DNA of 64,000 nt from NCBI GenBank assembly GCA_023418475.1, contig JAEZZO010000073.1, positions 1-64,000 of the forward strand, read 5' to 3'. Position numbers and translations under genes: made by a program. Shown piece by piece: positions 60,361-64,000 of the stretch (position 1 is the first letter of the stretch; every line of letters starts with the position of its first letter). Source of the stretch: Bacillota bacterium. GTDB taxonomy: Bacteria; Bacillota; Clostridia; Lachnospirales; Lachnospiraceae. The notes beneath the pieces were generated by a model. It searched no databases. It saw only the letters and a list, made by a program, of their open reading frames with translations, and was not told the DNA's origin.

Positions 60361-62412
60361 ATGATCTCAAAGTTACTATTTGGAGCAGCATACTATGACG
60401 AATATATGCCATGTGAAAGACTGGTACAGGATATGGAAATGCTTAAGGCCGCCGGAATGAATGTGATCAGGATTGCGGAATCAACCTGGGCAACGATGGA
60501 GCCGGAAGAAGGTATTTATAATTTTTATCATATTGATAGAGTACTGGATGCTTGTGAAAAGAATGACATAGCAGTGATTATTGGAACACCTACTTATGCG
60601 GTTCCCGCATGGCTGGTAAAGAAATATCCTGCCATCATGGTAACAACAGAAAAGGGGCAGGCTCTTTATGGTGCCAGACAGATAATGGACATTACCAATG
60701 AGGATTTCCTGCGGCATGCAGGGAATGCCATTGATAAACTAATCGCGCATGTGGCGGATCGAAGCTGTGTGATTGGCTATCAGTTAGATAACGAAACTAA
60801 GCATTACGGTACAGCTGCGGCAGGTGTTCAGACACGCTTTGTTTCTTATTTACAGGATAAATTTGATCATGACTTAGAGCGGATGAATGATGCGTTTGGT
60901 CTTAATTATTGGAGCAATAGAATAAACGCCTGGGATGAATTCCCTGATATCAGGGCAACAATAAATGGAAGTCTAGGAGCAGAGTTTTCAAAATTCCAAA
61001 GGATGTTGGTGGATGAATATCTTGCCTGGCAGGCCAAAATCGTTGCAAAATATAAAAGAGAGGATCAGTTTCTGACACAGAACTTTGATTTTGAATGGAG
61101 AGGCTATTCATACGGAGTTCAGCCGGATGTGAACCACTTCCATGCAGCAAAAGCCCTTACAGTAGCCGGTTGTGATATTTATCATCCGACACAGGATGAT
61201 TTGACAGGCGAAGAAATTGCTTTTGGAGGAGATATGACACGTTCCCTTAAGAGGACAAATTATCTTGTACTGGAAACACAGGCGCAGGGTCAGCAATCAT
61301 GGCTTCCTTACCAGGGGCAGCTGAGGCTTCAGGCCTATAGTCATCTTGCAAGCGGAGCGAACAGTGTAATGTATTGGCATTACCATTCCCTTCATAATGC
61401 ATTTGAAACCTACTGGAAGGGACTTCTAAGCCACGATTTCGAAGAGAATGATACCTATCTCGAAGCAAAACAGATCGGAAAAGAATTTGCATTATATAAT
61501 AAGAAGCTTGTTAATTTGAAAAAGAAAAATCAGGTGGCAATCCTTGTAAGTAATGAGGCATTGACTGCACTGAAATGGTTCCGCCTGGATACGGGTATGA
61601 CGTTTGGAAAGAACGGGGCACCGGCAGGCTTCTGCGAGTATAATGATGTTTTACGCCAGGTATATAATGGTTTGTATCATCTGAATGAAGAGGTGGATTT
61701 TGTCACACCGGAGCAGACAGATCAGTTTGCTGACTATACCCTTCTGGTTATTCCGGCCTTCTATACGGCACCGGAACAGTGTCTGACAGCAATCGAACAA
61801 TATATTGCTGCCGGGGGTCATGTATTTATGACCTTTAAAAGCGCAGTTGCAGATGAAAATATAAAGGTTTATCATGACAGATTACCTCATAGGCTTACAG
61901 AGTGCTTTGGTATGTACTACAATCAGATGACCTCACCGGGAAACACAAAGCTTTCTCTGCCGGAAATGGAGCTCTCAGAGGAGGAAAGCGGCATATCGGA
62001 ATTTATGGAGCTCTTAAAGCCGACAACGGCAAAAGTACTGGCAGGCTACCTTCATGAGAACTGGAACAAATATGCAGCCGCAACGAAAAACCAATATGGT
62101 AAAGGAACCGCTACCTATCTGGGATGCAAAATCTCCGATCAGGCACTGAGAAGTCTTCTTATTTCCTGCCTAAAAGATTGTGGACTCTGGAAGGAGGAAA
62201 ATGAAATAGCAAAGCTTTGCATTGTCCGTAAAGGGGTGAATGAGGCAGGGAAAGAGATTCTATATTATCTGAATTATCAGAAAACGAAGGCCATAATTCC
62301 CTATTGTGGCCCGGATGCGCTTGCCTTATTAAGTAACCAGAAAATCAAAGACGGGGATAAATTTACTGTAAACGCATGGGGAGTTGAAATAATAGAGAGG
62401 GATCCTCGTTAA
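60361..62412 (+). CDS. Family 42 beta-galactosidase
   Basis: A 683-residue GH42 enzyme. FGAAYYDEYMP and MNVIRIAESTWATMEPEEG mark the barrel; acid/base Glu in GYQLDNETKHYG and nucleophile Glu in LVLETQAQGQQSW; a trimerisation domain (about 400-600) and a C-terminal beta-domain follow. It removes beta-galactosyl residues from imported oligosaccharides in the cytoplasm. ATG 60361 has GGAGG about 7 nt upstream. The open frame extends back to 60298 without a ribosome site. Two-hundred-bp-scale gaps suggest one transcript with the GH5 gene. Confidence 0.94.
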   Translation: MISKLLFGAAYYDEYMPCERLVQDMEMLKAAGMNVIRIAESTWATMEPEEGIYNFYHIDRVLDACEKNDIAVIIGTPTYAVPAWLVKKYPAIMVTTEKGQALYGARQIMDITNEDFLRHAGNAIDKLIAHVADRSCVIGYQLDNETKHYGTAAAGVQTRFVSYLQDKFDHDLERMNDAFGLNYWSNRINAWDEFPDIRATINGSLGAEFSKFQRMLVDEYLAWQAKIVAKYKREDQFLTQNFDFEWRGYSYGVQPDVNHFHAAKALTVAGCDIYHPTQDDLTGEEIAFGGDMTRSLKRTNYLVLETQAQGQQSWLPYQGQLRLQAYSHLASGANSVMYWHYHSLHNAFETYWKGLLSHDFEENDTYLEAKQIGKEFALYNKKLVNLKKKNQVAILVSNEALTALKWFRLDTGMTFGKNGAPAGFCEYNDVLRQVYNGLYHLNEEVDFVTPEQTDQFADYTLLVIPAFYTAPEQCLTAIEQYIAAGGHVFMTFKSAVADENIKVYHDRLPHRLTECFGMYYNQMTSPGNTKLSLPEMELSEEESGISEFMELLKPTTAKVLAGYLHENWNKYAAATKNQYGKGTATYLGCKISDQALRSLLISCLKDCGLWKEENEIAKLCIVRKGVNEAGKEILYYLNYQKTKAIIPYCGPDALALLSNQKIKDGDKFTVNAWGVEIIERDPR

Positions 62413-62430
62413 GATATCGCGACAATATAG

Positions 62431-62489
62431 GTGTATGAAATAAAAGGAAGGATTATTTTCAGAATAATCCTTCCTTTTATTTCATACAC
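62431..62489. terminator. Perfect 27-bp bidirectional terminator hairpin
   Basis: Arms 62431-62457 and 62463-62489 are exactly complementary around a 5-nt loop, with A/T-rich segments that give U-rich tracts on both strands. It lies between the convergent GH42 and AraC genes. The stem is longer than a typical terminator. Confidence 0.88.
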
Positions 62490-62494
62490 ACATA

Positions 62495-63352
62495 TTACTT
62501 TTTATATCGGATTTTATTATCAATTCTCCATTCTCTTGGGGATACATTGTATATATTTTTAAAAGCTCTGGAAAAATGCAGCTGATTTTGATAACCTACG
62601 GCATTACTGATATCTCCGATAGAAAGATCAGTTAGCTTAAGAAGTTCTGCTGCTTTGGACATACGGTAACTAATTAGAAAATCCTGTGGGTTTTTTCCAA
62701 TAGCTTCTTTGAATATCTTTCCAAAGTAACTGCGGTTTAGATTACACCACTGTGCTATATCCTCAACCGTTATATCATTCTGAAAATTCTGTTCAATAAA
62801 GGAAGTAGCCTCCCTAACATAAAAGTCAACCAGCTTGCCGCTTTTCACTAGGACTTTGCTTGCGGAGGAGCGTGTCAGATAATCCAGTATCAGATATAAG
62901 TGCCCGATTAAATGAAAAGCAGATTCATTGCTGTTTTGTACTAGATGCAGCATTTCATTTTTTAATTCATTGGATAGATCCTTTGCATTGGAGCGATAGA
63001 TCGGTGCGTCGTAGGAAAGTCCGGCAAGATTAAGAGCTTCTTTAACACGCAGCCCGTCAAATTCCACCCAGGTATATTCCCAGGGATAATCTTTATCGGC
63101 TACATAGGTATTAATTTGCTTCGGACAGATCAAAAAACCCTGTCCGCTGTTTATTTTGTAGGTATGCTCCACCCCTTTTGAATCAAAGGAAGCGAGTGTA
63201 CCCATACCGGAGATGACATAATGAAAAAGATAGTGATTTCTTATATAAGGGCCATAAGAATACAGAGGATCACAGCGCTCCCATCCATACTGATAAAGTA
63301 CTAAATCAACAAAAGATTCGTTGGGGAATACCCGGAAGATAGGTTTGCTCAT
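62495..63352 (-). CDS. AraC family transcriptional regulator
   Basis: A 285-residue regulator with an N-terminal cupin (YLFHYVISGMGTLASF, GQGFLICPKQINTY, about residues 30-120) and a C-terminal AraC double helix-turn-helix (ITVEDIAQWCNLNRSYFGKIFK and IGDISNAVGYQNQLHFSRAFK). It lies divergent to a sugar-binding lipoprotein gene at 63793 and convergent with GH42, so it probably activates the next transporter operon. AAGGAGG precedes the ATG. Confidence 0.94.
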   Translation of the reverse strand: MSKPIFRVFPNESFVDLVLYQYGWERCDPLYSYGPYIRNHYLFHYVISGMGTLASFDSKGVEHTYKINSGQGFLICPKQINTYVADKDYPWEYTWVEFDGLRVKEALNLAGLSYDAPIYRSNAKDLSNELKNEMLHLVQNSNESAFHLIGHLYLILDYLTRSSASKVLVKSGKLVDFYVREATSFIEQNFQNDITVEDIAQWCNLNRSYFGKIFKEAIGKNPQDFLISYRMSKAAELLKLTDLSIGDISNAVGYQNQLHFSRAFKNIYNVSPREWRIDNKIRYKK

Positions 63353-63792
63353 ATAAATCCTCCTTACAGAATAGGAATATAAAGTAAATAGAGCTCAAAA
63401 ATACTTGCTGCAAATAATCCTCACATTGATATAATTCTACAATGGCATGATATAAGATGGAATGACTTATATAACCTGTATAAATATTATATACCAAAAT
63501 GCTAGTATACTTCAAGCTATAAAACAAAAAAAAGCATTGTGGTATATAAATTGTAATAGCAGGATATATGTTTTGTATAAAATGTATGATATTATATGTT
63601 TGACTTAAGAAAAAGTCATAAAAATGTTACAAAATATTAATACAAATTATCTTTCTGAAGCGGGCCTGCTGATAGTAAAGAAATGAAAAAAAGCACAATT
63701 GAGGTATGTTTATAACGAATTATGTCGTTTTGCTGTACTAATTTTATGGATTTATGAAATTAAAAGCAGTTATTGAAAGGGAGGTTCATTTT
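63353..63792. other. Divergent regulatory region
   Basis: About 440 AT-rich bases between the AraC gene and the lipoprotein gene. A TTGACTTAAGAAAAAGTC palindrome-like segment (63600-63618) and several TATA-like stretches are present, but no promoter pair stands out. No gene seen. Confidence 0.5.
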
Positions 63793-64000
63793 ATGAAGAA
63801 AAAGATATTTGCACTCGTTATGGCTGTTGTAATGGTATTATCATTAACAGCCTGTGGAGGAAGTTCCAAATCAACTACCAGCACAGATGCCGGTTCGGAT
63901 ACGAAACAGGCTACGGCTACACCGGCAGCGACCGCATCCTCCGGTAGCTCAAGTTCAGGAGGCAAGATTACCGTAGCAATTTGGGATTCTAATCAGCAGA
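63793..64000 (+). CDS. Sugar ABC substrate-binding lipoprotein, cut by the window edge
   Basis: The first 69 residues only. Signal peptide with lipobox LTAC (Cys about 21), a Ser/Thr/Gly-rich linker and KITVAIWDSNQQ, the start of a family-1 solute-binding domain. AAAGGGAGG lies 8 nt before the ATG. It is probably the first gene of a sugar ABC operon controlled by the divergent AraC protein. Confidence 0.9.
   Translation, partial: MKKKIFALVMAVVMVLSLTACGGSSKSTTSTDAGSDTKQATATPAATASSGSSSSGGKITVAIWDSNQQ

Overview
The window looks like chromosome of an anaerobic, low-GC Gram-positive bacterium of the Lachnospiraceae / Clostridium cluster XIVa type. Strong AGGAGG ribosome binding sites, a class III (glycyl-radical) ribonucleotide reductase, YesMN-type regulation of sugar ABC transporters, DUF3793/DUF2325 genes, a clostripain relative and many AraC regulators paired with glycoside hydrolases all point that way. 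This is inferred from gene families; no rRNA or tRNA is present to confirm it.

Layout. 0.1-3.6 kb: three-gene glycerol-3-phosphate dehydrogenase-like operon behind a promoter and leader terminator. 3.7-6.6 kb: cation P-type ATPase on the minus strand with a yybP-ykoY (Mn2+) riboswitch whose P1 strand is shared with a terminator. 6.8-9.0 kb: GntR regulator, then an AraC/GyrI-like regulator translationally coupled to a FolT-like ECF S component. 9.2-12.9 kb: solitary ilvD and a WG-repeat exported protein. 13.2-15.1 kb: two glutathione peroxidases and an OhrR-like regulator with an OhrR-type operator at the first promoter. 15.2-16.9 kb: ClC chloride/proton antiporter. 17.1-25.1 kb: YesN/YesM two-component system, sugar ABC transporter and an unrecognised enzyme. 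25.1-28.4 kb: nrdD-nrdG. 28.4-34.8 kb: L,D-transpeptidase, exported cysteine-protease-like protein with a 30-bp repeat tract, acyltransferase, cutC, ROK glucokinase. 34.9-36.7 kb: minus-strand operon resembling Bacillus yvlABCD. 36.7-38.1 kb: AT-rich gap and a broken clostripain gene. 38.2-40.8 kb: HD-GYP protein and a DUF3793-flavodoxin-DUF2325 module. 41.2-45.3 kb: BspA/FN3 surface protein, an mglB fragment, an unknown protein and a hemerythrin. 45.7-50.1 kb: OmpR-type two-component system and a GT2-TagF glycosyltransferase. 50.1-50.4 kb: zinc-ribbon protein. 50.6-64 kb: polysaccharide-use cluster with an AraC-GH39 fusion, LplB/CarB/lipoprotein ABC transporter, DUF5060-DUF4038-DUF5605 hydrolase, GH5, GH42, another AraC regulator and the start of another sugar-binding lipoprotein.

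How the parts fit. Two independent glycan-import loci (17-25 kb and 50-64 kb) carry their own sensors, transporters and cytoplasmic hydrolases, and ROK kinase could phosphorylate released glucose. Peroxidases, flavodoxin and hemerythrin handle oxygen, peroxide and iron stress. The most unusual non-coding content is a family of structured repeats placed directly behind intrinsic terminators (244, 40842, 43307, 45321), with further short dispersed motifs (GTGAACAGTAAC, AATTGTATACAC, a TPP-riboswitch-like half element). No CRISPR array, insertion sequence, prophage, tRNA or rRNA was seen.
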